Shown here one piece after another: positions 35,312-44,518 of a DNA stretch of 64,000 nucleotides (positions are counted from its first letter, which is position 1; each line of letters starts with the position of its first letter). The stretch comes from Olleya marilimosa CAM030 (GTDB taxonomy: Bacteria; Bacteroidota; Bacteroidia; Flavobacteriales; Flavobacteriaceae): the NCBI RefSeq assembly GCF_000518485.1, contig NZ_JADR01000007.1, positions 62,001 through 126,000 on the forward strand. Direction: 5' to 3'. The position numbers and the translations under genes were made by a program. Below the pieces are notes generated by a model. It searched no databases, was not told the DNA's origin, and worked only from the letters and a program-made list of their open reading frames with translations.

Positions 35312-35671
35312 ATGAAAGCACTTACTAAAGCAGAAGAGGATATTATGCAGGTTTTATGGCAACTAAAAAACGCCAATGTTAAACAAATAATAGACTTTAT
35401 GCCAGAGCCAAAACCTGCTTATAATACAGTCTCTACAATTGTAAGGATTCTGGAATCTAAAGGGTTTGTGGATTATAAAAAACAAGGTAAGGGTCATATT
35501 TATTTTCCAATTTTAAAAAAACAAGACTATAGTAATCAGTCTATTAACAAATTGGTGGATAATTATTTTCAAGGATCATTTAAAAGTATGGTGTCTTTTT
35601 TTGTTAAAAAAAATGACATTAGTTTAAACGAGTTGGAAAGCGTTTTAAAAGAAATTAATAAAGAAGAATAG
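35312..35671 (+). CDS. BlaI/MecI/CopY family winged-helix repressor
   Basis: A 119-residue repressor. LTKAEEDIMQVLWQLKNANV opens the winged helix, and PKPAYNTVSTIVRILESKGF is the recognition helix with the conserved AYNTVxT. The C-terminal part is the dimerisation region that is cut by BlaR1/MecR1-like proteases in staphylococci. It is followed after 2 bp by an M56 peptidase gene, the standard partner. Three dyads in its promoter suggest it represses its own operon. Confidence 0.93.
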   Translation: MKALTKAEEDIMQVLWQLKNANVKQIIDFMPEPKPAYNTVSTIVRILESKGFVDYKKQGKGHIYFPILKKQDYSNQSINKLVDNYFQGSFKSMVSFFVKKNDISLNELESVLKEINKEE

Positions 35672-35673
35672 CT

Positions 35674-36969
35674 ATGTTGTATTTAATATTTCAGTGCATA
35701 TTATTTCAACTATTATTTTTAATAGTCTATGATTTGTTTTTAAAACGAAACACTTTTTTTAGTTATAACAGATGGTATTTGTTAATCACATCTGCATTGT
35801 CAATTGTTATTCCGTTTATTAAAATAGACAGTTTTAATACACTGCTAGATAGCAATTCAATTATTGTGTTGCCAGAAATTGTTTTGGGCAGTTTAAACAA
35901 TCAATCTAAAACAAATTATTCAGATGACACTGTAGTCTCACTAATGACGGTAGCTAATGGCTATGTTTTAATCACAATAATAATTTTTAGTGTCTTTGTA
36001 ATAAAGCTATTTAAGATTTTAAAATTAATCCATCATAACCCCAAAACAATACAAGATAATTTAACCATTGTTCATCTAAAGGAAACTAATGCAGCATTTT
36101 CATTTTTTAATTTTATCTTTTTAGGAGATACACTGTCAAGTACTGAAAGACAATCAATTTTTGAACACGAAAAAATTCATGCCATCCAAAAACACAGTAT
36201 TGATTTGTTGTGGTTTGAGGTCTTAAAAATTGTTTTATGGTTTAACCCATTAGTGTATGCATACCAAATAAGAATTAGTAATATCCACGAGTATTTGGCA
36301 GATCAAAAGGCTGTTAAAGTTAGTAAATCAGAATACTATCAACAATTATTACAACAAGTTTTTAGTGTTAAAACTTGTGCTTTTATCAATCCATTTTTCA
36401 AACAATCATTAATCAAAAAACGAATCATTATGTTACAAAAATCAAAAACAAAACAATCACATGTAGTTAAGTACTTATTATTAGTTCCTATGGTGTTAGG
36501 GATGTTAGTCTATTCTTCTTGTTCTAACGAAACAGAATCTTATCAAGAAGCAATAGTAAGTGTTAATACCGAAAAAATAGTGGTCAACGATAGTACATCA
36601 TTGGATGTAGACATCCCATTTTCTACTATTGATCAAGCACCTTTATTAGAAGCTTGTAAAACACTTGTTGACAAGGACCAACAAAAAAAATGTTTTTCAG
36701 AGGAAGTGTCTAAACATGTCCTAAATAATTTTAATACCAAGTTAGCCGATAATTTAGATTTAAAAAAAGGGCTTACTAAGGTTTATGTAAGTTTTAAAAT
36801 AAGTAAAACAGGAGCTATTGTTGATGTAATTTCAAGAGCAGTACACCCTGATTTAGAGGCAGAAGCATATCGTGTAATTAATAGCTTACCAAAAATGATA
36901 CCTGGTATGCATGAAGGTAAAGCGGTAGATGTTGCTTATGGTTTACCAATAGCGTTTAAAATTAACTAA
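35674..36969 (+). CDS. BlaR1-like M56 membrane metallopeptidase with TonB-like C-terminal domain
   Basis: A 431-residue membrane protein. Three N-terminal TM helices and the zinc site His165-Glu166-x-x-His169 (FEHEKIHAIQKHS) define peptidase family M56. A fourth TM lies at ~263-281. The exported C-terminal part (~330-431) reads as a TonB C-terminal-like domain: VYVSFKISKTGAIVDV and SLPKMIPGMHEGKAVDVAYGLPI. It replaces the penicillin-binding domain of BlaR1. The same domain recurs in the lipoprotein at 39002. It would cleave the BlaI repressor on an unknown envelope signal. Confidence 0.9.
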   Translation: MLYLIFQCILFQLLFLIVYDLFLKRNTFFSYNRWYLLITSALSIVIPFIKIDSFNTLLDSNSIIVLPEIVLGSLNNQSKTNYSDDTVVSLMTVANGYVLITIIIFSVFVIKLFKILKLIHHNPKTIQDNLTIVHLKETNAAFSFFNFIFLGDTLSSTERQSIFEHEKIHAIQKHSIDLLWFEVLKIVLWFNPLVYAYQIRISNIHEYLADQKAVKVSKSEYYQQLLQQVFSVKTCAFINPFFKQSLIKKRIIMLQKSKTKQSHVVKYLLLVPMVLGMLVYSSCSNETESYQEAIVSVNTEKIVVNDSTSLDVDIPFSTIDQAPLLEACKTLVDKDQQKKCFSEEVSKHVLNNFNTKLADNLDLKKGLTKVYVSFKISKTGAIVDVISRAVHPDLEAEAYRVINSLPKMIPGMHEGKAVDVAYGLPIAFKIN

Positions 36970-36970
36970 A

Positions 36971-38110
36971 ATGAAAAAAATTATTGTCTTAGTCAATATT
37001 TTGCTTTTTGTTAGTGCTAATTCCCAAACCACCGTTTTAAAAACAGCAGATAGCTTATATGATTACGGAAATTTCTCAAAAGCAATAGCGTTTTATAACC
37101 AGTTAGATAATCCATTGGATTATGCTGATAAAATAGCAAAATCCTATTATTATATAGGTAATTATGACCAAGCAATAGACTATTACAATAAAGCATTGTT
37201 AAACAATCCAAACAACCAATTAATAAAGTTTGAACAATGTAAATTATTGTTTCAAAATGGTCAATTAGCCAAAGCTAAAACCCATTTATTGGACCTAATA
37301 AAAGCAGATCAATCCAACCCTAATTACTACTATTTTTTAGGGTTGGTTGGTAATGCTTCAGACAATTTTGAAACTGCTCAGGATAATTTTTTAAAAGCCT
37401 ATCAATTGGATCAAACACATCAAAATGCAATTTTTGAATTGGCTAAATACAGTCTTCAAAAAAGAGCGTTTAAAAAGGTCGAAGATTACGTAAACAAGGG
37501 GTTAGAATCTTATCCAAATAATAAAAAGTTAATAGGACTTATTGCTCAAAAACATTATTTAAATAATGAATACCATGAATCCATAAGTCAATTTTTAAAA
37601 CTCTTAGATTTGGGCGAAACAACCAAGTTTGTTTACGAAAAATTAGGGTATTGTTACGGTAAAGTTTACTATTACAGTAAGGCTATAAAATATTTAGACC
37701 TAGCTTTAAAGTTAGACCCTAAAGATGCTAATAATCATTATTTATTAGGTATTAATTATGAACAAATCCGTAAATACGATTTAGCCGAAAAGCATGTTCT
37801 AGAAGCTATTAAGTTATTAGACCAACCCTTGGATGAGCAGTATGCTAAATTAGGCCTTTTGTATAATTTACAGGATAAACCAGCAGAAGCGATTCAGGCT
37901 TTTAATAATGCAATAAAAGAAAATCCAAAATCTGAGTCCAATTACTTTTTTAGGACGTTTACTAAATTGGATTATTTTAAGGATCTTGATGCTAAACAAA
38001 AGGAAGTTCAAAAGTTTAATAATCAATTTCCGGACAGCAAATATTCAGAAATATTAAACCTCAAATTAGCGAAGTTTAAAAGCGAAAAATTTCAAAATAA
38101 AACCGAATAG
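36971..38110 (+). CDS. Exported TPR-repeat protein
   Basis: A 379-residue protein with a signal peptide (residues 1-18, ending NSQT) and at least eight tetratricopeptide repeats over ~30-360. Examples are AKSYYYIGNYDQAIDYYNKA and LGYCYGKVYYYSKAIKYLDL. No C-terminal sorting or barrel domain is present, so it is probably periplasmic. It starts 1 bp after the M56 gene, making a three-gene BlaI-M56-TPR operon. It may help the protease detect or hold envelope clients; that is inference. Confidence 0.85.
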   Translation: MKKIIVLVNILLFVSANSQTTVLKTADSLYDYGNFSKAIAFYNQLDNPLDYADKIAKSYYYIGNYDQAIDYYNKALLNNPNNQLIKFEQCKLLFQNGQLAKAKTHLLDLIKADQSNPNYYYFLGLVGNASDNFETAQDNFLKAYQLDQTHQNAIFELAKYSLQKRAFKKVEDYVNKGLESYPNNKKLIGLIAQKHYLNNEYHESISQFLKLLDLGETTKFVYEKLGYCYGKVYYYSKAIKYLDLALKLDPKDANNHYLLGINYEQIRKYDLAEKHVLEAIKLLDQPLDEQYAKLGLLYNLQDKPAEAIQAFNNAIKENPKSESNYFFRTFTKLDYFKDLDAKQKEVQKFNNQFPDSKYSEILNLKLAKFKSEKFQNKTE

Positions 38111-38241
38111 AGATTTTGTAAATCAACACTTTAAATTGATTTTAATCTAAAAGTCTAGTTTCAATATAAATTTCTTAGTTAGATTTATTAATTTGTATGA
38201 AAATTACTATATATTGAATACTTATTTAATTACTATTTTAT

Positions 38242-38943
38242 ATGAAAAGATGTCTACCCTTAGTTTTTGCTTTATTTAGTTTTGCATTTACAGTAAATGC
38301 ACAAAGTATTAAAGATTGTAAACAAACCTGTACAATTGATAAAATAGTTTACGAAACAGCTTTTTTAGGTGTGCAGTTTGGTAGTCCTTGTGATAAAGAA
38401 AGTAAAGTTGATCCAGGTGTTATTATCCTAAAAGTAATAGATAATACTGCTGCTGCAGAAAACAACTTGCAACCCTATGATTTAGTATTAGCAATTGACG
38501 ATTTAGAAGTCAATAGAAGAGGAGATGCTATGAATGCTGTTAAAGCATATCAGCCTTTTGATACAGTAAAATTAACCATTCAACGTGACGGAAAAATAAG
38601 TGTAAAAATAATCACATTAGGTGCTAAATCCTCTAAAGTAGTACAAGAGGAAGTATGCTGCGATGCTATAACAACTACATTATCCAAAGAAAATATTAGT
38701 CTTTATCCAAATCCAGCAGTAAGCCAATTAAATGTGGCTTTTAAAGAGGTGCTTCAAGGCGAGTATAATTTTGCTATTTACATGACCAATGGTGTACTTG
38801 TAAAACAATACAAAAAACACTTTGCTAAAGGTGATTTAAATGAAGTCTTAAACGTAGATAAACTTGAGGATGGTGTCTATGTATTAAAAATATCTAAAGA
38901 CGACATAACCTACTCTAATCTGTTTGTAGTTAAAAGAAATTAA
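38242..38943 (+). CDS. PDZ-domain protein with T9SS sorting domain
   Basis: A 233-residue secreted protein. A signal peptide ends at NAQS (residue ~22). A PDZ-like domain at ~40-125 contains LQPYDLVLAIDDLEVNRRGD. A type IX secretion type A sorting domain at ~150-233 begins ISLYPNPAVSQLNVAF and ends in VYVLKISKDD. The PDZ part lacks an attached protease, so it may bind peptides. It lies downstream of the BlaI operon by 131 bp and may be transcribed separately. Six Cys residues suggest disulfides. Confidence 0.82.
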   Translation: MKRCLPLVFALFSFAFTVNAQSIKDCKQTCTIDKIVYETAFLGVQFGSPCDKESKVDPGVIILKVIDNTAAAENNLQPYDLVLAIDDLEVNRRGDAMNAVKAYQPFDTVKLTIQRDGKISVKIITLGAKSSKVVQEEVCCDAITTTLSKENISLYPNPAVSQLNVAFKEVLQGEYNFAIYMTNGVLVKQYKKHFAKGDLNEVLNVDKLEDGVYVLKISKDDITYSNLFVVKRN

Positions 38944-39001
38944 TAACTTACCAGTTTCTGTCATTTAAAAAAGTTGTACTTTTCGGCTATATTAGTTAAT
39001 T

Positions 39002-39478
39002 ATGAAGCAAATAGCTGTTTTCTTATTGTGTTTTATGTTGGCCTCTTGCCAATATTTTGACATAGAAAAAACCTCTTCTGATGCTATTTTAAAAAAAGAA
39101 CTTAAAACCTTTAATTGGAAAGAGTTAGATAGTTATCCAAGTTTTAAAACCTGTGACTCATTACAGTCAAAACTTGATGCTAAACAATGTTTTGAAACCA
39201 CTTTAGCTAATCATATTTCTAGTAAACTTCAAGAAAAAACAATTATAGTAACTCAGGATATTAATGATACAATAATGTTATCCTTGTTAATTTCAGAAAA
39301 AGGAGCGTTATTATTAAATGCAATAGAAATTGATAGTATCACAACTTTAGAAATTCCTGAAATCAAGCATTTAATTTCCGAAAGTTTAAATACATTACCA
39401 ACAATTTATCCAGCCATAAAACGTGGTCAACAGGTAAAGTCGCAATTTAAATTACCAATTGTATTACAAGTTAATTAA
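39002..39478 (+). CDS. Lipoprotein with TonB-like domain, paralogous to the M56 protein's tail
   Basis: A 158-residue lipoprotein (lipobox MLASCQYF, Cys16). The rest aligns with the exported tail of the M56 protein encoded at 35674. Shared features are a C-x5-L-x2-K pattern, KQCF versus KKCF, LLISEKGALL versus FKISKTGAIV, LNTLPTIYPAIKRGQQV versus INSLPKMIPGMHEGKAV, and LPIVLQVN versus LPIAFKIN. This suggests a duplicated domain acting in the same system, perhaps a free ligand or competitor for it. That role is inference. Confidence 0.72.
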   Translation: MKQIAVFLLCFMLASCQYFDIEKTSSDAILKKELKTFNWKELDSYPSFKTCDSLQSKLDAKQCFETTLANHISSKLQEKTIIVTQDINDTIMLSLLISEKGALLLNAIEIDSITTLEIPEIKHLISESLNTLPTIYPAIKRGQQVKSQFKLPIVLQVN

Positions 39479-39486
39479 GTTTGGTT

Positions 39487-40224
39487 TTAAAATCTAATAG
39501 CAAACTTTTTCATTAGTCTTAAAATTTCAACATACAACCAAATTAATGTAACTAAAAGTCCCCAAGTTGCCATCCACTCTTTGTATTTGGTGGCTTTATT
39601 TTTTTGTCTTTCTATGTAATCAAAATCTAGTAAAAGGGATAAAGCAGCAAAAATGGCTGCAAAAATATTAAATCCAATAGCAAGCCAAGAGGTTCCCCAA
39701 ATAAAAGATTTTATACCAAAAAAACTTAAAATCCAAGAAATAAAGTACACAATAAATAGGGTTGTGCAAACAGTTATTATCACACTTTTAACTTTTTTAG
39801 TGACTACGATTAATCGGGTTTGATATAAAAACAAAACCACAAAAAAAGTCACGATGGTTACACCTATAGCTTGATACGGTAAATCCGGAAACCTAGCCTG
39901 AGCATAAGCAGTAATACCACCTAGAAAAAAGCCTTTTGCTACAGCATACAATGGTACTAAAACATGAGCCCACTGTTGTCTAACAGAAAGCACAATACTA
40001 ATAACGATAGCAGTAAGCATACCTCCAGAAGCAAACCATTTAATGTTGGTTCCGTTGGCATAAAGCTTCCAAATGGCAACAACGATAGTTGTTATAACCA
40101 GTAAACAGAATAAAGTTTTAGTCATAATACCACCAACAGTCATTTTTTGACTAGTCGTTGGATTACGGTTTTTCCAAAAGTAATCTGTAAATGCTGGATT
40201 AGAGGTCTTTTCTAAAAAACGCAT
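39487..40224 (-). CDS. Bax inhibitor-1/YccA family membrane protein
   Basis: A 245-residue protein with seven hydrophobic segments and the family N terminus FLEKTSNPAFTDYFWKN. VPLYAVAKGFFLGGITAYAQ and SFFGIKSFIWGTSWLAIGFN match the YccA-like branch common in Bacteroidota. These proteins are ion-channel or stress-linked inner-membrane proteins of uncertain function. It is the downstream gene of a pair; only one base separates it from the upstream gene at 40226. Confidence 0.85.
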   Translation of the reverse strand: MRFLEKTSNPAFTDYFWKNRNPTTSQKMTVGGIMTKTLFCLLVITTIVVAIWKLYANGTNIKWFASGGMLTAIVISIVLSVRQQWAHVLVPLYAVAKGFFLGGITAYAQARFPDLPYQAIGVTIVTFFVVLFLYQTRLIVVTKKVKSVIITVCTTLFIVYFISWILSFFGIKSFIWGTSWLAIGFNIFAAIFAALSLLLDFDYIERQKNKATKYKEWMATWGLLVTLIWLYVEILRLMKKFAIRF

Positions 40225-40225
40225 G

Positions 40226-41098
40226 TTATAAATTTAACTTGTAACCTAAAGACAAGTCTAATGGAAAATTACCTTCGTTATCTATAAAAGCAGCAAACAA
40301 AGAGTCTAAAACAAGCGTGATGTAGCCTTTACCTAATTTATAATCTGCACCTATTCCAAAAATTAAAGGAACATCAAAACCAGAATTTTTTACTTCATCA
40401 ATAATTAATGTTTCCGTGTTGTTTGGATCTTGATAAGCAATAGTTGTTTTAGACTTAGTAAAAGTGGCAAACTTAGTTTGTCCATAAATATTAAAACTTG
40501 GTTTGTTTATAAATCTAAATCGGTAACCTAAAGCAATTTGGGTTGCGCTATATTTAAAATCGTCAGTATCTCCTGCACTACGTATATTTAAAAAACCAGA
40601 ATGTTTTGGTACAGAGCTGTCCTGAAAAACTTCTAATTCTGCTCCAAAAAACGGTACAGATTTATTGTTTGGATTAACCACAAAAGGATGGTTAGTTAAA
40701 CCGCTAAAAACACCAACTCTAGTTTTTAATTTTGGTTTGTCACTAGCATAGGTGTAGTTAGGATCACTTGATGCATTAGCTTGATTAATAAAGTTTTTTA
40801 AACTATAAAGTGTAAGCTTTACCTTAGAAGCATCTTGACCTGTTGTAGCCTTTAAAGTGGTTTGATAAGCATTATCATATTTATTGTCTGCACCTTTACT
40901 GTTTGTTAATTCTGTTAAGTTTTCATTTTGACTTTTAATAAAATAACGATAACGTCCATTAAACGTATTCCATAACAAGTCGTAGTCACCTTCTATCGCT
41001 GTCTTAAGTTCAATTTTTTCGTTATTAAACGTATATGTGTTTTGTGCAATAGTAAGCGTTGTAAAGCTTAAGGCTAAAAATAAAACTAGGGTTTTCAT
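40226..41098 (-). CDS. Exported beta-rich protein, probable outer-membrane barrel
   Basis: A 290-residue protein with a signal peptide ending IAQNTYTF. The C-terminal two-thirds show alternating strands such as QIALGYRFRF, SFNIYGQTKFATF and LIFGIGADYKLGKGYITLVLDS, ending in DLSLGYKLNL, which fits an outer-membrane barrel. I recognise no named family. It is co-transcribed with the Bax inhibitor-like gene. Confidence 0.7.
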   Translation of the reverse strand: MKTLVLFLALSFTTLTIAQNTYTFNNEKIELKTAIEGDYDLLWNTFNGRYRYFIKSQNENLTELTNSKGADNKYDNAYQTTLKATTGQDASKVKLTLYSLKNFINQANASSDPNYTYASDKPKLKTRVGVFSGLTNHPFVVNPNNKSVPFFGAELEVFQDSSVPKHSGFLNIRSAGDTDDFKYSATQIALGYRFRFINKPSFNIYGQTKFATFTKSKTTIAYQDPNNTETLIIDEVKNSGFDVPLIFGIGADYKLGKGYITLVLDSLFAAFIDNEGNFPLDLSLGYKLNL

Positions 41099-41148
41099 AA
41101 TGCTGTAGTTTGGTTTAATGCTAAAGTAAATGTTTTTGGCTGAAAAAG

Positions 41149-42282
41149 CTATTTCTTAAATGTTCGGTTTTTCCATTTATAGGTTGTAAACATAGATATA
41201 AAGGCAATATAAACACTAAAAAATGGGTAAATAAAACAGCTCCAAAGGTAATGCTTAAGCAATTCTTCTTTATTAAATAATTGGCAAGCTTTATAAATTA
41301 GTATAAAGTCTATAGCTACTTTTATAAAAAACAGATAAGCAAAAGGTTTTAAGGCAAATAGTCCTAAAGTTACTAATACAATTCCAATAACTAGACTAGC
41401 ATTTGTTATCAAGACTAATAAGCCAACAATTTTAGCAAATGTGTTATTGTAATTACTAGTTTTACTAGCCCAACGGACACGTTGTGATATTAAATTTTTT
41501 AAATTATTTTGTGGTTTAGTTATGACAGTAGCCTGCTTACTTTTTAGATACTTAATACTGTTGCTATCTTTTTTTAACGCTTTTTCCATTAAAAAAATAT
41601 CATCACCACTTGCAATGTTTGTATTGCCTTCAAACCCATTTAGTTGTTGAAAAAACTGTTTTTGATAAGCCAAATTTGCGCCATTACATAAAAACGGTTT
41701 GTTAATTCCAAAAGCACCAATGGTAGCACCAATTAAACTTAAAAAATCTAAAGCTTCAAATGTATTTAAAAGCCCATTGCCTTGACTATAGCTTACTGGA
41801 CCAGCAATCATTTTTAATGATTGACTTTGTATAAAATTATCAAAACTATCTAGCCAATATACAGGTACTATGCAATCTGCATCAGTGGTAATAATCCATT
41901 GGTGTTTAGCTTGGTTTATTGCAGCCTGTATTGCGTCTTTTTTTGGTGAATTTGTGTGTCTTTGATTATTAATAATTTTGAGGTTGTAATTTTTAGTTTC
42001 GTTTATTACTAGGTGATTTTTTATGATTTCAATTGAATCATCTTCAGAGTCATCATTCACTAAAATAACTTCAAATAAATATTGAGGATAATTTAAGTTT
42101 AAAAGAGATTGTAATAATTCTGGTAAATTTTCGGCTTCATTTCTAAACGGAATAACAACTGTAAACGTTGTTTTTGGAGCAATGTCTTGTAGTCTAAAAT
42201 CTTTTACTTTATCAAATCCTAGCACAAAATAGCCTATTAAAAACAGATACAGAATTGTAATAATTACAAAGGTGATTAGCAT
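41149..42282 (-). CDS. Membrane glycosyltransferase, GT2 family
   Basis: A 377-residue enzyme. An N-terminal TM helix is followed by a GT-A domain with TFTVVIPFRNEAENLPELLQ, NDDSEDDS and the metal-binding TTDADCIVP. The acceptor motif is QRVRWASK (~residues 280-287). Two to three TM helices follow at the C terminus. The frame runs open to 42378, but that would overlap the upstream gene by 97 bp. The ATG at 42282 forms a TAATG overlap with the upstream stop codon and is preferred. Lipid or glycan substrate unknown. Confidence 0.87.
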   Translation of the reverse strand: MLITFVIITILYLFLIGYFVLGFDKVKDFRLQDIAPKTTFTVVIPFRNEAENLPELLQSLLNLNYPQYLFEVILVNDDSEDDSIEIIKNHLVINETKNYNLKIINNQRHTNSPKKDAIQAAINQAKHQWIITTDADCIVPVYWLDSFDNFIQSQSLKMIAGPVSYSQGNGLLNTFEALDFLSLIGATIGAFGINKPFLCNGANLAYQKQFFQQLNGFEGNTNIASGDDIFLMEKALKKDSNSIKYLKSKQATVITKPQNNLKNLISQRVRWASKTSNYNNTFAKIVGLLVLITNASLVIGIVLVTLGLFALKPFAYLFFIKVAIDFILIYKACQLFNKEELLKHYLWSCFIYPFFSVYIAFISMFTTYKWKNRTFKK

Positions 42283-43250
42283 TAGATGATGGTTTTTGAT
42301 GGGTTGAATCTTAAAACAAAATAACTTCCTAATAGGCTTGGTAGCGCAAAGTTTAGTAGCCACATTAATAGTGTGCAAACTAACACAGGAAGTTCTGCAA
42401 TGTTAGCTAAACCAAATAAATAAATGGCAATGCTTCCTTTTATAACTACATCAAAAATTGAAATAGTAGGAATAATAGATGCTAGTAAATACATTGTTGT
42501 AATTATTACCATAGCATCAGGATAACTTGTTTCAATTCCTAAAAGCGTTAAAATGTAATAAAACTGAAACGAAAAAATTGTATATCTAATTAGTGATATT
42601 AGTAAGCCTATTGTAATATAAGGATAACCTAATGTGGTTAGATAATTAGTGATTTTTGGAATGGAAAATCCCTTTATTTTATATTTACTTTGTTTTATCC
42701 CAAATAATGTTAGCACTAAAATAGTTAAAGCTATAAGTAAGCCTCTTGATATTTTAATAATATTAATAGTGATGTCAAAAGTGTTATAGTAAAAGATAAA
42801 GCCAATAATTCCTAAAATAACAGTAATGCTCATTTGCATTAAATTACTCATTAGATTTAGCAATAAAACACGTTTTCTTAGTGGTTTTGAATAATAAATA
42901 GCTTTTGCACCATATTCTCCAATACGATTTGGAGTTAATAAAGAGGCTGTTAAAGCACCTAAACTTTGCTCTGTAGCTTTTAACAACGTTATTGTTTTAA
43001 GTTTAGAAACTAAAAAGCGCCATTTTGTGATTTCCAAAAACCAATTTAAACTACTTAAAAGCACTAAAAACACCACGTTTTTAATGTCAAACAACTTGTT
43101 TTGCTTTAAAATTAATATAAAACTTCTAAAATCTAAGTGGTCATTATGTAGAAGTTTTTGGTAGATAAAATAAAAAGCGCCAACAACTATACTTAATTTA
43201 ATAAGTACAAAAAAGAATTGTTTAGTTTTGTAAGGCAAGCTGCTGTGCAT
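42282..43250 (-). CDS. Lysylphosphatidylglycerol synthase TM-region (UPF0104) family protein
   Basis: A 322-residue protein with about eight hydrophobic segments. WRFLVSKLKTITLLKATEQSLGALTASLLTPNRIGEYGAKA (given here as the segment at residues ~78-118) is the family core, with the conserved P-x-R-x-G-E. These flippase-like proteins often sit beside GT2 enzymes, and this one is translationally coupled to one. It may move or handle a glycosylated lipid; that is inference from the pair. Confidence 0.82.
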   Translation of the reverse strand: MHSSLPYKTKQFFFVLIKLSIVVGAFYFIYQKLLHNDHLDFRSFILILKQNKLFDIKNVVFLVLLSSLNWFLEITKWRFLVSKLKTITLLKATEQSLGALTASLLTPNRIGEYGAKAIYYSKPLRKRVLLLNLMSNLMQMSITVILGIIGFIFYYNTFDITINIIKISRGLLIALTILVLTLFGIKQSKYKIKGFSIPKITNYLTTLGYPYITIGLLISLIRYTIFSFQFYYILTLLGIETSYPDAMVIITTMYLLASIIPTISIFDVVIKGSIAIYLFGLANIAELPVLVCTLLMWLLNFALPSLLGSYFVLRFNPSKTII

Positions 43251-43299
43251 AATAGTTGCGCCAATGTTAAGGTTTGCAAATTAAACTAAATATTACACA

Positions 43300-43929
43300 A
43301 TGTTATCTACTATCAAACACTATTGCTTTATCTTAATTGCTGTTTTTACCTTAAGCACAGCAAATGCACAAATAGAAACTAGTAAATGGAAAGCCTTATT
43401 TGCACTAGGTTTTAATAGTCCATCACAAGATGGATTGGTTGCGCCTTTTGAAGCTAATAGTATTAATTTTCCGACAATAAATTTAGGTGTACAACGTATG
43501 TTTACGCCACAATTAGGAGCTAAGGTGGACTTTGGATATAATCGTTTTGCAAATGCGGACAATACACCAGAGTTTAAAACCAATTATACACGTGTTAATT
43601 TACAATTTGTATACGACGCGACTCGCGATTTTAATTTTTTACCATTTGGGACAGGGATGTTGTTTCATGTTGGACCTGGTTACTCCATGATTAAACCTTT
43701 AGGCGATTATGGTGATAATAAAACATCCTTTTTAAATGCAATGGGAGGATTGGAGTTCCATTATGGGATTAGTAGGACTGTATCAGCATTTATTGATGCC
43801 TCTTACATTGTAGGATTTGCAGATGCTTTTGACCCAATTACAGAAGGATTTGGATCTTTTAATGGTAATATGTTAACGGTAACTGTAGGTGTGGCAGTCT
43901 CATTAAGCGGTTGTTATACTTGTAATTAA
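43300..43929 (+). CDS. Predicted outer-membrane beta-barrel protein
   Basis: A 209-residue protein with a signal peptide ending NAQIETSKW. The body has OmpA-like barrel strands: TINLGVQRMFTPQLGAKVDFGYNRF, LQFVYDATRDF and GTGMLFHVGPGYSMIKPLGDYGD. There is no OmpA peptidoglycan-binding domain. It starts 49 bp from the divergent UPF0104 gene and its stop codon directly abuts the ruvC start, so the two share a transcript. Confidence 0.78.
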   Translation: MLSTIKHYCFILIAVFTLSTANAQIETSKWKALFALGFNSPSQDGLVAPFEANSINFPTINLGVQRMFTPQLGAKVDFGYNRFANADNTPEFKTNYTRVNLQFVYDATRDFNFLPFGTGMLFHVGPGYSMIKPLGDYGDNKTSFLNAMGGLEFHYGISRTVSAFIDASYIVGFADAFDPITEGFGSFNGNMLTVTVGVAVSLSGCYTCN

Positions 43930-44484
43930 ATGAGCAAAGAACAAATTATTTTAGGGATTGATCCAGGAACAACCATTATGGGTTTTGGTTTAATTAAGGT
44001 TGTAAATAAAAAAATGAGTTTGATTCAGTTAAACGAATTAGATTTAAAAAAATACGACGACCATTATTTAAAGTTGAAACTCATTTTTGAACGTACCATT
44101 GAGCTGATAGAGACACATCATCCAGATGAGATTGCTATCGAAGCACCATTTTTTGGTAAAAACGTGCAAAGTATGCTTAAGTTAGGTCGTGCACAAGGTG
44201 TAGCTATGGCAGCCGGTTTAAGTCGCGAAATTCCTATTACAGAGTATGCGCCTAAAAAGATTAAAATGGCAATTACAGGTAATGGGAATGCTAGTAAGGA
44301 GCAGGTAGCAAAAATGTTGCAAAGTATGTTAGGGATTAAAACCTTACCTAAAAATCTAGATTCAATGGATGGGCTAGGCGCAGCAGTGTGTCATTTTTAC
44401 AATCAAGGACGTGTAGAGATTGGTAAAAGCTATACAGGTTGGAGTGCGTTTGTTAAACAAAATGAAAAGCGTGTAAAAAAGTAG
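43930..44484 (+). CDS. ruvC: Holliday junction resolvase RuvC
   Basis: A 184-residue endonuclease that cuts Holliday junctions with RuvAB. Catalytic acids are Asp11 (ILGIDPGTT), Glu in IAIEAPFFGKN (~residue 69) and the Asp pair in LDSMDGLGAAV (~142-145), the standard RNase H-like set. RAQGVAMAAG is the family helix. It follows directly on an outer-membrane protein gene and precedes hemW by 34 bp. Confidence 0.96.
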   Translation: MSKEQIILGIDPGTTIMGFGLIKVVNKKMSLIQLNELDLKKYDDHYLKLKLIFERTIELIETHHPDEIAIEAPFFGKNVQSMLKLGRAQGVAMAAGLSREIPITEYAPKKIKMAITGNGNASKEQVAKMLQSMLGIKTLPKNLDSMDGLGAAVCHFYNQGRVEIGKSYTGWSAFVKQNEKRVKK

Positions 44485-44518
44485 TAACACTTAGGTTTAC
44501 AATTAATAGCTTAATAAA

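Noticed and set aside
42283-42378. N-terminal extension of the GT2 gene to 42378
   Set aside because: It would overlap the upstream UPF0104 gene by 97 bp and add a non-hydrophobic stretch before the TM helix. The ATG at 42282 forms a clean TAATG junction.
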